Shown here in pieces: positions 57,301 to 63,454 of a DNA stretch of 64,000 bases (position 1 is its first letter; every line of letters begins with the position of its first letter). The stretch comes from Hofstenia miamia (taxonomy: Eukaryota > Xenacoelomorpha > Acoela), in contig SCFE01000118.1 in the NCBI GenBank assembly GCA_004352715.1, forward strand, positions 696,607 to 760,606, given 5' to 3'. Below the pieces are notes generated by a model. The model searched no databases. It was not told the DNA's origin and worked only from the letters and a program-made list of their open reading frames with translations. The position numbers and the translations under genes were made by a program.

Positions 57301-58811
57301 GGAGCCACAGAAATGCTAAACAGCTTGGGGTATTTTATATCTTCTTTTGAAATTTGAATTTTTTGGATACTAAATATGGTATATTTGCTAAGGCTCTTTC
57401 CTGATTTAGTTTTAGGTAATATTTTACAAATTGGTCTAACTTTGCGTGAATTCATATAACTGAGTGACTTCAATTTGCGTCCGTCGATTTGAATTTTCTG
57501 AACCCGATAACTTTTTCGAAAATCTATTCAGCTTAGAGTTTAAAGAAAGAATTTATGAAATCTGAGTAACTTACAAATCAATCGACATATTTTTGGGCCT
57601 TTTTAATATATGCTTATATCTACCAAGCATATTCATACATGCCGCGAAGTCAGAGGTCGCGGCGCCTTAATTGGACAGAACCGGGTCGCGCATTAAGAGC
57701 GAGAATTAAGGGTAGGATGCTCCTCTTTTGCAATGTAAGCATTTAAAAATTTTTCCAAAAACCATAAAAGAAAATACTTGATTTGTTCAAGTTTAAAATA
57801 ATTTGGCAATTTATCAATTACCAATTTCAAAAATATTTTGGCCTATTAACTCGATCAATTAAATTGCAGTCTCTTGATACATTCCTTCACCAGATTGAAA
57901 AGTATTTGGTGAGCAGAGTCGTAAGTTAAAAACAACCCCGAAATTATGTTAATATGAAATTATTACAAGGAACCAACAATTATTACAGACCTATTTAGCA
58001 GGCGCGTATCGAGAATTTCTAAAAGGGGGAGGCCCAATTCTTATTAGAGACATATAGGCCTACGTAGTTTTTTCACCCTCTTAGCATAATGGCGTGCTCA
58101 CCCTTGTATACATGATAAATAAACCAAAAAGACAGACGAGGGTAATAAGAATAACATGAAATGCTTCTTTTTGCACTTTATGTCAAACAAAAAGACTGTT
58201 CATCAATATATCGATCAGATTGTATGAGAATGAGTTGAAATTGGCCTCCCCAAATGGGGAGGGCCAAGGCGCAAGGCCCGCCTAAATACGTACCTGCTAT
58301 TTAACAATCCTTGCAAGAAATAGAACCATTATATTGAATTGCACCAGATGATCTGAGGTGTATATGTTTCAATAATTCATACAAATTAAGTATTTGCTGT
58401 TAAAACTAAACAATTTCAAACCTGTTTATAGTTTAATGACTGGTCAATGGTGTTATGAAAAATAATATCTGGCTGCCAAATTGCTTTTGGAGGCACCGTA
58501 ATTTGACGAATGTTTCCATAGTCTTTGGGATTCCAAACTAAATGTGAATCTCTCCATGTTTTCCTTTGCCAAAGTCTCATGGTTAGCGTCTGAGCCTTCG
58601 TGTTAAGACTAACAACTTGATGAGGAACAATATCATAATGCACTAGGACACCTATGTTTGAATTTTCTTTTAGATCTGGCACCAAAGTTGTGTAATTTAG
58701 AAAAAGGTCGTTCAATAGTTTTTGCATAAAGTATGAACCAGTTCGTGTAGCACTTGTACAAGAAGACAGTAACTGAAAATATGTCATAAAAATAAGAATA
58801 AGACCAGCCAT
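21620..58811 (-). CDS. Divergent nicotinic-type Cys-loop ligand-gated ion channel subunit
   Basis: Four exons on the minus strand (58422-58811, 36561-36833, 24199-24484, 21620-22134) join with matching phases 0, 0 and 1 into 487 residues, a normal length for this family. Order: signal peptide (about 1-21), extracellular ligand-binding domain with Cys-loop C158-C172 enclosing FPYD, M1 (about 279-299), M2 (307-326), M3 (339-364), a short M3-M4 loop of about 90 residues, M4 (457-480). Such proteins assemble as pentamers in the plasma membrane and open a pore on ligand binding. Loop D Trp (W86) and loop B Trp (W179) are kept. Loop A Tyr is His119, and the vicinal cysteines of loop C are missing, so it is a non-alpha type or binds something other than acetylcholine. 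Sequons at N39, N143 and N211. Introns reach 21.6 kb and hold many transposons. Confidence 0.85.
22200..23087. other. Receptor intron 3, no gene seen
   Basis: AT-rich intronic DNA. Small open frames here, including the one at 22309-22500, show no domain pattern. Confidence 0.5.
23088..23126. repeat. 39-bp direct repeat flanking the copia-type fragment (partner 23844-23882)
   Basis: ATTTAGACTCTTTAAGAACA and what follows recur at 23844-23882 with one mismatch seen (TTGAACT versus TTAAACT). The two copies bracket the RNase H fragment. They are too long for a target-site duplication, so they may be remnants of LTR ends or pre-existing repeats. Confidence 0.7.
23221..23669 (+). pseudogene. Copia-type (Ty1) retrotransposon RNase H fragment
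   Basis: The frame starting at 23221 reads TFPTLCMYSDASFGNPSW and EGSIIFLA, the RNase H opening with a catalytic Asp (YSDASF). It stops at 23305, and the neighbouring frame continues DLIEWSSRKLRRISRSAETI, VDIYTDSQSLFNGVHSG, LLEKRLAIDCNYIREGI and HHIPGDKMIADSLTKSKG. These are the hallmarks of the RNase H domain at the end of Ty1/copia pol (WSS.K...R...AE..AL, TDSQSL, H..G..MIAD.LTK). One frameshift and some missing sequence lie between the two parts. Embedded in receptor intron 3 on the opposite strand. Confidence 0.82.
24199..24484 (-). CDS. Receptor exon 3: loop C, pre-M1, M1 and start of M2
   Basis: Residues 222-317. The acceptor CTTTCCAAG opens WVWKEPKTPKTLKNECTVN, an unusual Lys/Pro-rich insertion. 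Next comes VYFDLLGKLEYADLIFTFTF, the loop C to strand 10 region, without the Cys-Cys pair. RRKSDFY and IIIMPNLLLSLLGILAFF are the pre-M1 arginines and M1 with its conserved proline. QKMKLEISVFL begins M2. The donor is an excellent GTAAGT, leaving phase 1. An alternative in-frame acceptor near AATATTAAG (about 24410) would remove part of the insertion but has a poor pyrimidine tract. Confidence 0.85.
24500..27640. other. Receptor intron 2, no gene seen
   Basis: About 3.1 kb of AT-rich DNA. The only structure noticed is CTATTCGACTA near 25455 with the near-complement TGGTCGAATAG near 25970, which may be ends of an old non-autonomous element. No coding. Confidence 0.45.
27621..27649. repeat. (TA)n microsatellite
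   Basis: About 14 TA units directly to the left of the Tc1-like element, consistent with TA target choice. Confidence 0.8.
27935..28990 (-). pseudogene. Tc1-like transposase, broken
   Basis: On the minus strand, MGKTRYVSAVKQF (from about 28998) leads to the helix-turn-helix region TQMEASKRTIQRMGQAGS, then SLCAGRRGRRRATSATTDRF (the GRPR-like linker) and ALENLL. Further along, MHKNHLDWANVCFSNESKL is the Tc1 'H...WA....FSDESKF' catalytic-core stretch (the usual Asp is Asn). Beyond the inserted MITE, VKHPTKVMMWSVICSKGAGS corresponds to 'HGG..VMVWGC.S..G.G', and QKLIASLPAR with KALIEAKGSNTNY is the C-terminal end. Several frameshifts and stops occur, and the part holding the remaining DDE residues is deleted. 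Confidence 0.75.
28175..28569. mobile_element. hAT-like MITE nested in the Tc1-like element
   Basis: The left end TAGAGGTCGACGGT (28175-28188) and right end, in reverse complement, TAGTGGTCTACGGT (28556-28569) match at 12 of 14 bases. The flanking octamers are ATGTGGAC (28167-28174) and ATTTGGAC (28570-28577), a 7-of-8 match consistent with the 8-bp duplications of hAT elements. Degenerate ACCGAA arrays lie just inside both ends (28190-28245 and 28485-28545). Non-coding, 395 bp. Confidence 0.75.
29754..30140 (+). other. Unrecognised open frame, possibly repeat-derived
   Basis: A 128-residue plus frame. The last third, TKSKKTASGRRPCWQITT then GNTVIPHIRGRKVPNTNDAL, is basic and protein-like. 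The first part has mixed composition. A splice-like TGTGTTTCAG lies upstream at about 29710. I recognise no family, and it could be part of a mobile element. Confidence 0.25.
30540..30760 (+). mobile_element. LINE 3' terminal fragment
   Basis: The plus frame reads YWKGAFTTTTAKIWNNLPQN then VRKSLSLQKFKKLLKENLL. The 'A..WN.LP..VR...SL..FK..L' pattern is the common end of LINE ORF2 proteins. Only the last roughly 60 codons remain; a T/A-rich tail follows up to the (TA)n tract before the gap. Confidence 0.75.
30887..31914. other. (TA)n tract with 1000-base assembly gap
   Basis: TA repeats on both sides of an N run of exactly 1000 bases (30906-31905). The gap probably results from an unresolved microsatellite, and its true length is unknown. 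Confidence 0.97.
31915..32920. other. Receptor intron 2, no gene seen
   Basis: AT-rich DNA without coding or repeat ends that I could support. Confidence 0.45.
33016..33094. repeat. 79-bp duplicated segment (partner 38735-38813)
   Basis: TATGACGCTTTTATCAATGG through AGAGGTCCATGGTT is repeated at 38735-38813 with one difference seen (CAACTTG/CAAGTTG). The first copy begins right after the single N at 33015. The copies are 5.7 kb apart, so this is either a dispersed repeat piece or a misplaced contig end. Confidence 0.8.
33100..36540. other. Receptor intron 2, no gene seen
   Basis: AT-rich. An open plus frame at 33974-34279 (LHHLLLPLLGSSPVTRKL) shows no family. A patch at 34570-34670 has higher G+C (GCAAACCGGCACAACGTGCA) and may be repeat-derived. 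Confidence 0.4.
36561..36833 (-). CDS. Receptor exon 2: loop E, Cys-loop, loop B
   Basis: Residues 131-221. The acceptor TTCTTAG precedes LERTTLKVVIGSNGTVID (loop E strand pair). Then come C158-SVNVKYFPYDTQA-C172, the defining 13-residue Cys-loop with FPYD, then KVGPWAMDRSVVDI with the loop B tryptophan, and LHQEWDLINKTV before loop C. It ends at TCT with a GTAAGC donor in phase 0. The 273-base exon joins exon 1 and exon 3 without a frame change. Confidence 0.88.
36985..37015. repeat. (TA)n microsatellite
   Basis: About 13 uninterrupted TA units in receptor intron 1. Confidence 0.85.
37700..39716. other. Receptor intron 1, no gene seen
   Basis: AT-rich DNA, apart from the 79-bp duplicated segment at 38735-38813. 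No coding pattern. Confidence 0.45.
39717..41543. repeat. 913-bp direct duplication around a single N
   Basis: 39717-40629 and 40631-41543 are the same length and nearly identical (one base difference seen: CAAATGTAG versus CAGATGTAG), including the same interrupted TA microsatellite. The single N at 40630 is the join. An unmerged contig overlap or two haplotypes placed in series is likelier than a real tandem duplication. Confidence 0.9.
42187..42266 (+). repeat. Dispersed hAT-associated repeat, short copy
   Basis: TCTAATAGGCTGAGAAAAAT and ATGTGGAAAAACACTTTGTT, then AAAAGACACCAGAATCTTTA, follow the same order as 51985-52068 and 63848-63920. Confidence 0.6.
43005..43050. repeat. (TAA)n microsatellite upstream of the RLE-type LINE
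   Basis: An AATAATAAC-type tract that ends directly at the GGGCCCC start of the element at 43051. The same kind of tract follows the element at 44918. Confidence 0.85.
43193..43799 (+). pseudogene. RLE-type LINE amino-terminal region
   Basis: Two overlapping plus frames. The first has VAEAAEPVGAETEAAIKEKM and RGIKKIKLVVETAKVNNVLE. The second has KIENKVAKIRQQIGKI and TAREELRQRLVVEAEKLRKY, then RFYKELDAGKKIESVQMQK. Both are highly charged and helical, as in the region before RT in this LINE group. A frameshift near 43430 separates them. Confidence 0.55.
43803..44243 (+). pseudogene. RLE-type LINE reverse transcriptase, truncated
   Basis: KMKNWMAPGRDEVHGYFLKK is the RT opening ('W..PG.D.V..Y..K'), followed by HERLAVALEKCV. 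In a shifted frame, TNLAMAWIDYRKADDSISQR is motif A with its catalytic Asp. The text then hits the N at 44244 and resumes far downstream in the protein, so the YADD palm and thumb are absent. Confidence 0.7.
44245..44895 (+). pseudogene. RLE-type LINE C-terminal CCHC and endonuclease region
   Basis: An open frame to 44729 carries YWRNTEKCDREESNKWLKKA, IMAAQEQAIRTNWVKKHID and the CCHC motif CRLCKKEAETVDHLIAGC. After a stop at 44728-44730, another frame reads RRPDIGVVDKEKRLGTLIDT and AVPKDRNVESKDLAEEIERL. RPD...ID.AVP matches the catalytic core of LINE restriction-like endonucleases, which cut the target DNA. Confidence 0.78.
44918..44940. repeat. (TAA)n junction shared by two convergent LINEs
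   Basis: AATAATAATAACAATAATTC lies between the stop of the plus-strand RLE-type LINE and the minus-strand tail of the next LINE. Confidence 0.75.
44941..46265 (-). mobile_element. LINE, minus strand, decayed, tail to tail with the previous one
   Basis: On the minus strand, reading down from 46265: TYAFNLSIKKNTYPNNFKIS, VVPIPKKAKIKSLG, IIISRIFERLIFNTLI (RT fingers), LDLSKQGI (motif A, broken), LLKYADEINCII at about 45630-45650 (the YADD box altered to YADE), then LCHWCSLNNMFFNTSKSAE (open frame 45256-45576) and a tail SRNTRNKYTNFCPDRILK at about 45000-45060. Stops and frameshifts are frequent. The catalytic Asp-to-Glu change in the box should inactivate it. Confidence 0.75.
46451..46503. repeat. 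(TAA)n microsatellite
   Basis: About 17 AAT units, uninterrupted. It lies near the 5' side of the minus-strand LINE. Confidence 0.9.
47141..47999 (+). mobile_element. Tc1-like DNA transposon, internally deleted
   Basis: Terminal repeats CAGCTGCGGCAAAAAGTTTA (left) and, in reverse complement, GAGTTGCGGCAAAAAGTTTA (right) match at 22 of 24 bases. TA duplications flank both sides (47139-47140 and 48000-48001). Inside, the plus frame shows the transposase C-terminal part: FGWPRNSPDMNCIERC (the 'WP.NSPDLN.IE' DDE block), LKMKLQKYHSSSYETLSAHV and LWITEIAPCLIAFRRV. The amino-terminal DNA-binding part and the first catalytic residues are missing, so the element is non-autonomous. Confidence 0.85.
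48290..48500 (-). pseudogene. LINE reverse transcriptase scrap
   Basis: The minus strand reads CVP-stop-GTLLGTHSFNLFSNDL and then LKVVKLADV, which follow the RT pattern 'VPQGT.LGP..FNL.INDL......K.ADD'. Only this short motif block remains, with a stop in place of Gln. Confidence 0.6.
49873..51373. repeat. 750-bp direct duplication around a single N
   Basis: 49873-50622 and 50624-51373 are the same length and appear identical where compared, each ending in the same long TA microsatellite. The N at 50623 is the join, right after the TA tract. Most likely an assembly artefact at a microsatellite-bounded contig end. Confidence 0.9.
51690..52070 (+). repeat. Dispersed hAT-associated repeat, long copy
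   Basis: The segment around GCACACGCCACGCC-like text, AGGTATGGAGACAATTTAAA, TTCAAAAATTAGAAATTTTC and CTTTGAAAAGGACATCGGGC follows the same order as 63570-63920. The open frame across it (51668-52066) is probably a shadow or a relic, and no domain is seen. Non-autonomous repeat family; see also 42187, 53596, 57640 and 63455. Confidence 0.65.
52100..53590. other. Receptor intron 1, no gene seen
   Basis: AT-rich DNA. The plus open frames at 52831-53199 and 53180-53416 are Lys/Ile/Leu-rich without domain signals. Confidence 0.4.
53596..53672 (-). repeat. Dispersed hAT-associated repeat, minus copy
   Basis: On the minus strand, TAATAGGCTTGGAGAAAATT and GAGAATGTGGACAAAATTAT match the core seen at 51985-52030. 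Confidence 0.6.
53850..56130. other. Receptor intron 1, no gene seen
   Basis: AT-rich DNA without supported genes or repeat ends. Confidence 0.45.
56131..56850 (-). pseudogene. Degenerate coding stretch, origin unknown
   Basis: Minus frames in series look protein-like: DDTALIFNKKFTIEHENNGS and MKDQLKLDYAYHTNVIAVLD (about 56690-56850), AIDEVATIISKKMGYRHKSL and NGVYTEFNKENNVKD (56492-56674), then KIKKSVCEIQTLNVNALVKI and SLESMEVRVKEHIRLQLNSL (56131-56433). They are joined only through several stops and frame changes. I recognise no family; an old mobile or viral-like insertion and a dead host gene are both possible. Confidence 0.3.
57640..57680 (-). repeat. hAT-associated repeat end, minus copy
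   Basis: On the minus strand, GGCGCCGCGACCTCTGACTT is shared with 63566-63585. GC-rich in AT-rich DNA. Confidence 0.55.
57999..58296. mobile_element. hAT-type MITE with 8-bp duplication in receptor intron 1
   Basis: The left end CAGGCGCGTATCGAG and right end, in reverse complement, CAGGTACGTATTTAG share the CAGGnnCGTAT form. They are bounded by CTATTTAG (57991-57998) and CTATTTAA (58297-58304), 7 of 8 identical, as expected for the 8-bp duplications of hAT elements. Inside are GGGGGAGGCCC near the left and GGGGAGGGCCAAGGC near the right. The element is 298 bp and non-coding. It lies 126 bases downstream of receptor exon 1 and could affect splicing or transcription. Confidence 0.82.
58422..58811 (-). 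CDS. Receptor exon 1: signal peptide and first half of ligand-binding domain
   Basis: Codes for residues 1-130. It starts MAGLILIFMTYFQLLSSC (hydrophobic signal peptide), then an amphipathic first helix (FMQKLLNDLFLNYTTLVP), the loop D region LWQRKTWRDSHLVWNPKDYG, and the loop A region AIWQPDIIFHN. It ends YKQ at CAG with a GTTTGA donor, which is weaker than the other donors. The ATG at 58811 is preferred because the only nearer upstream ATG (58818) is followed at once by TAA. A hAT-type MITE lies 126 bases into the following intron. Confidence 0.85.
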
Positions 58812-58812
58812 A

Positions 58813-58818
58813 TTACAT
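58813..58818 (-). promoter_or_regulatory. Start-stop upstream ATG before the receptor start
   Basis: ATGTAA on the minus strand, one base before the receptor ATG. If the mRNA includes it, this minimal uORF could reduce initiation at the main start. The transcription start is unknown. Confidence 0.35.
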
Positions 58819-58829
58819 GTTTCCTGTTA

Positions 58830-60530
58830 AGTGGCAAAATTCCATAAAAATAGAATAGCCAATCAAATCGTTTCTCGAGTTTTGATGCTGGCAACAAAGA
58901 AAACAGAACTCATAAAACATTGCTTTGAGTTAATTTAATTTGAAGCGATTCAAATGCGGAGAATACGATTCATATTTTATATTGCACTACTTAAGAAAGG
59001 CTTAGAAAGCAGAATTTATTAAATATTTTTTAATAATTTTATTAAATATTTCAATTACACATCTAGATTTTACAGTCTATGCAACAAGAATATGCAAACT
59101 TATATTTGCAGTTTGCATTAAAGAATATTTAGGATTTAAGCATATATTTGAATTTATCAGGTAATTCAAGAAGTTTTAGCCGAATTTGGGTTTGACTAAA
59201 TGATCAATTATATTTGTATTTTTTTTAATTGCCTTATAGCTTGTCTCCGTTTATTAACACTATTGTAAAATGTTTTTGATTTTTCATCGAATAATTCACA
59301 AGTGGTCTTTATAGCCTTTCTGGTGTCGCAAACACAGTTTCTCTGAAATGATTTTGCAAGCTAAGAAGCCCTAATATGGTAGACATCGGTGCCAAAATAA
59401 CCTACTGAAATTTTCAATTACAGATAAATTAGAGAAAAATCTTCATTAAATTGTCGTCATTAATTAAATGAAGTTAGTTTTGTATTTTCAATAATGAATC
59501 AATATAATTTACAGTTCGCTACGCTTAGATTCATTTTTAATCAATTATCATTTATCAAAGTTTTAATCTTTTACATTTCTGAGTTAGACACTGCTGTTCA
59601 AGCTAATTAATTGTAATTTTGCTCCATATCAATTAAATATCAAGTAATTAGCTTTTTACAAAATTGCAATGAATCTGAAGAAAATAGTTAAGCATCAACT
59701 TCCTTGCTAAGGATTGATCACAAGCAGCATGTATCACCATTTTGAGTTTTCACTATATTACATTTTTCTAGTCTAAGTTTTGTTGCAGCATTTTCCTGAA
59801 AACTTGCGTTGTAAATTTCGACACTGCTACCCTGAATTTGAGTACGTCATGTCTAAATAGGTTTAGAAAGTAATCCACACATAGAGAAACCATTAAAGAT
59901 TGCTGTTGCACCCATACCCATTCGATCTGAGCCCTACAGAATTTGTGCCTTGCCCTATTTACACGTGTTGAAATCTGCTCCACATTGCCACACGTTTTAT
60001 ATTCTGCCGCCCCAAATTGGCCTACTAAAAAATTATGCTCCAAAACTACTTAGGATATTTTATTGCCCCATATTTGTTCTATGACCATTTTCATTGCAGC
60101 ACATCACCACCCAAATATTTTGAATCCTTACATCTAAGAAGATACACAATCATTTTTAAAATGTCCATTTTTAATTTGCCAATGGATATTAATTATATTA
60201 TTAATAGCAAAATGAAATTCAATTTTGACTCTATAAAGCTTATTTTAAAGCTAATATTTTATGTAATACATTTATGCAAGGACAATTGCACTCCTTCCAG
60301 TGTAATTGCAAGGCCTATTGACTACAAATCAGATCAAAATGATCTTGCTGAAATCATTGAAAAGAATCAAATTTTACCAAGAGATAAAAATGCATGGTAA
60401 TTAATTTTTCAAAGTGCTATTAAGTTTCCAAGTAAATCAAATTATTATTAATCAGACAACTTTGATGTAAAAAATACTTTTACAATCTCTAAATTTGGCA
60501 ATCTTTTACTTCGATTTTTCTTAACTAAAA
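58830..60530. other. Upstream of receptor exon 1; no promoter or gene recognised
   Basis: AT-rich. No TATA box is clear close to the receptor start. A minus open frame at 59768-60043 (FRVAVSKFTTQVFRKMLQQN) is mixed and unassigned. Confidence 0.4.
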
Positions 60531-60534
60531 AATG

Positions 60535-60651
60535 TTTTTGCCCCACTTTTGCCACTTGGGTACCCACTTTTGAAAAATCCTGCCCCATACTCGCCCCGAA
60601 AGGCCTGCCCCGCTTTGCCCCATTTGTCGACACATCCTACTTCCATCACTG
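60535..60651 (-). repeat. GC-rich repeat with hAT-like end
   Basis: TGCCCC-type units (TGCCCCATACTCGCCCC, TGCCCCGCTTTGCCCC) in AT-rich DNA end at CCATCACTG (60643-60651). On the minus strand this is CAGTGATGG, a typical hAT terminal start. The partner end was not found. Confidence 0.45.
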
Positions 60652-60783
60652 ATCTGAGACTTATACTTACATGAACGTTAAGTATGGAGGGGATTTTAAT
60701 CTTTTCTTATAAAATCGGAATTTTCAAAGTACACGCCTTAGTCCATAACTCATTGTTTCCCAATTTCATAATTATTCACTATG

Positions 60784-61330
60784 CAGTAAAGCCTTGGTTC
60801 TCGAACGACTGATACTTTGAAAAAATCGGATGTCGATCGAAAAGTCGAGAAATTTTTGCTTCGTATTTCAAACAATATTCGGAGGTCGCTGTCTGTGTAG
60901 TGCGCGGACGTGTTGTGCTTAGCTCTCATTTTTATCTATATTTTTGGAACGGTTTTAATAACGCTCCCAACGACAAAGAAACTCAATAAAGTTGCTACAT
61001 GTGATAAACAACTATTGAATTCAAGAAAGAAATACTAACCAGAACAGCTCCGCATTTAAATTGGGTTACGTTTATGTTTATGTTATTTGTGTACTTGCCA
61101 TTTTGTTTAGCATTTTCTTAGATATACATTGCTTTATATGTTGGTTAGCATCTTAATTTAATAATATAAAGAAAAGTTTAAAAAAGGCAAGTATCCAGAG
61201 GATTTTTGGAAAAGATTAAAGCGACTTACATTATATATTTATTTTGAAAAATAGATTCGGTGTTCCGACAAATCGCTTTTCGAATAGGGTTCTGGAATCA
61301 ATTATGGTCAAGAATTGTGGTTTGGCTGGA
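60784..61330 (+). repeat. Possible pogo/Tigger-like MITE, one end clear
   Basis: CAGTAAAGCCTTGGTTCTCG then AACGACTGATACTTTG has the CAGTA start and 'own-frame' style of pogo-group ends. Around 61255-61295, TTCGGTGTTCCGACAAATCG and CGAATAGGGTTCTGG look related but are not a proper inverted partner. The assignment is tentative. Confidence 0.35.
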
Positions 61331-61690
61331 TCTGAAATCCTTCTATACGCGATATTCTTATAAAGCAAAGTCTAAAACATGTGGGGATTGCAATAAAGGA
61401 AAGGTATTTTAAAAAAATATTACTATCACGGATATATTGCTAGATCCGATATGCTTATGGGCGGAGTTAACATGTAGTATCATATATCTTTCAAAAACTC
61501 AATTTTGGTTTTTTAATTTCAGCTTGCAGAATTATAAGTTTCTAACATACCCGGTTTAGAAAACCGAAAAAATTTAAGAAATATTTTTTCAAAGTGCGAT
61601 AAAATGAGCTTAATTGATATATATTTTAATAGACCAAGCATGGGCATAAATTTTCGATCCATCTCTGGGTGGGGGCATCCCCCATGTGCT

Positions 61691-61710
61691 TTTAGCACAT
61701 GAGAATATAT
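61691..61710. other. Perfect hairpin
   Basis: CATGTGCTTTTAGCACATG: an 8-bp stem and a 3-base loop, next to GGGTGGGGGCATCCCCC, a second short palindrome. Possibly the end of a small repeat. Confidence 0.5.
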
Positions 61711-61964
61711 GCTAATATTAGATCACATACATATAACCTACTTAATCAGAAGAGACTATTCGTATAATATGGGAACAGACTAAATTTTATGCATCTGTAG
61801 ACGTATTCATATTCAGCGTCTCTTATTGTAACTTACATATGAGGCGTGTGGCAAACTTGCGCGAATCTCCATTGTAAATTGAATATGTTTCTAAATACCA
61901 ATTTCGTCACAAATCGCAGATTCTCGAAATAACAAATTAGTATTTTACCAAATTCTTAGTCCTT

Positions 61965-62192
61965 TCATCTATTCGATACCAAATCTACTTTGAGTACTGG
62001 CAGATGTTTTGGAGTGAATCTAAGCAGCTTCTGAGTGACCCGGTAAAATGTCTTTACCTCATCATATTTCTTTAGAGGAATTTATTCTTTTCCGAGTTCC
62101 TCGAGTTGCTTTGGTGTCATGATATAGTAGTTGAAAAATTTCCAAATAAATTGTTGCTGTTAAGATTGAATAGCGTCACACCGTCTCTTGAT
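61965..62192 (-). pseudogene. Degenerate exon-like stretch, unknown gene
   Basis: On the minus strand after TACATTTACAG (acceptor-like) a single frame of about 75 codons reads IKRRCDAIQS, stop, QQQFIWKFFNYYIMTPKQLE, ELGKE, stop, IPLKKYDEVKTFYRVTQKLL, RFTPKHLPVLKVDLVSNR and a final stop. Composition and flow are those of real protein, and both internal stops are TAA, each one base from CAA, GAA or TAT. It looks like a decayed exon or gene copy. I do not recognise the family. It lies upstream of the receptor on the same strand. Confidence 0.4.
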
Positions 62193-62209
62193 CTGTAAAT
62201 GTAGTAAAC

Positions 62210-63140
62210 AATCAGCAATAATTACAGTATTTAGATGCTTGGTATCTTTCTCATCTTTATAATAGCATACAAACACTCGGAATTTTGAGTTACTATTATT
62301 CCAATAAGAAACTTCATATCATAAGTACCTTGCAAATAAATTAGGATTTTTCAGCAAAATCGGACGAAAGCAAAGCTTCTGCATCACCTAATGTTCTTCA
62401 GCGTGTAATACAATTGATGCTTAGCAACTAATCTTGCAATTTGAATCAATTAAACATTAAAAAGTAGAACAAAAATCTTCAATAAAGTCATTTACACACT
62501 ACCGATAATTTCTAATTTTGCTTGATTTGTTGACAATCACATTCTATATAAATTGTTTTTGGAAATTGCTTCCAAATTTTCATCAAAATTTAAGGAAATA
62601 ACTGCTATCAATACAAGTAGTAGCAAACGTAGCAAGTAGTACAATCATTCAAATGTAAAACTAAAATGCCCATGGCCTACTTTACTGTCATTAGCTTAAC
62701 GTTCCAGTAAGTTTTACCTATACATAGAATATGTGTTTCAGCTCCAACTACCAATAAACATTTTGAATAAATTCTATGCTTCCTGAGGTTATAAAAAATA
62801 TCTTAACTCCTCCTTTCATGGTGAGATTTGTAATCTATCATCCTAATACGAATTTGCATGTTTCTCCAGATTTGTAGAATTGTGAGATGATATTTTGAGT
62901 TTAATGTAGAAGGTTGGGAATGTTTTGTATGCTAAAGCCTTCCTGTGCATGCATTGCCTTAGATTTTCTTTATTTTTTCCCTTCATAGCAATTTTCTTTT
63001 CTAATTCCTTGCTTTCTGCTGATGACACTCCAGTAATTGATAAATACCTTGCCTCTTTGTCGCATTTGAAATTCTTGCTAGATATCATTAAGAAATAACA
63101 TTTGCACTTCTAATCCTTTCTTCTTAGAATTGGCATTGTA
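62210..63140. other. No gene seen
   Basis: AT-rich. The minus open frame at 62843-63088 contains YLSITGVSSAESKELEKKIA, charged and helical, but with no family or splice support. Confidence 0.4.
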
Positions 63141-63151
63141 GCTGCAAATAC

Positions 63152-63200
63152 AAGTATATATATATATATATATATATGTGTATATATATAATATAGGTGT
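63152..63200. repeat. (TA)n microsatellite with GTGTA interruptions
   Basis: TA repeats broken by TGTGTA and ATATAGGTGTA. Confidence 0.85.
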
Positions 63201-63454
63201 ATACAGTTTTCATTCATCTTTATATCAGCTAATTCCAGCCGCTTAAATTAAACCTAATATTATGCTATGTTTTTTCGGGTAAATACATTTAATCAATTAG
63301 ATCTGATTAGCAATTAAGTTTCAAATCACATCAATTTGAACTGATTGATTAGATACATTTCACATAGTCGACTTAAAGGCAGCTACTACAACATGGAAGA
63401 TTATCAAGCTAAGCGACCGCTAAGGCATTATATATTTACGTAAAGCATTCAGAG

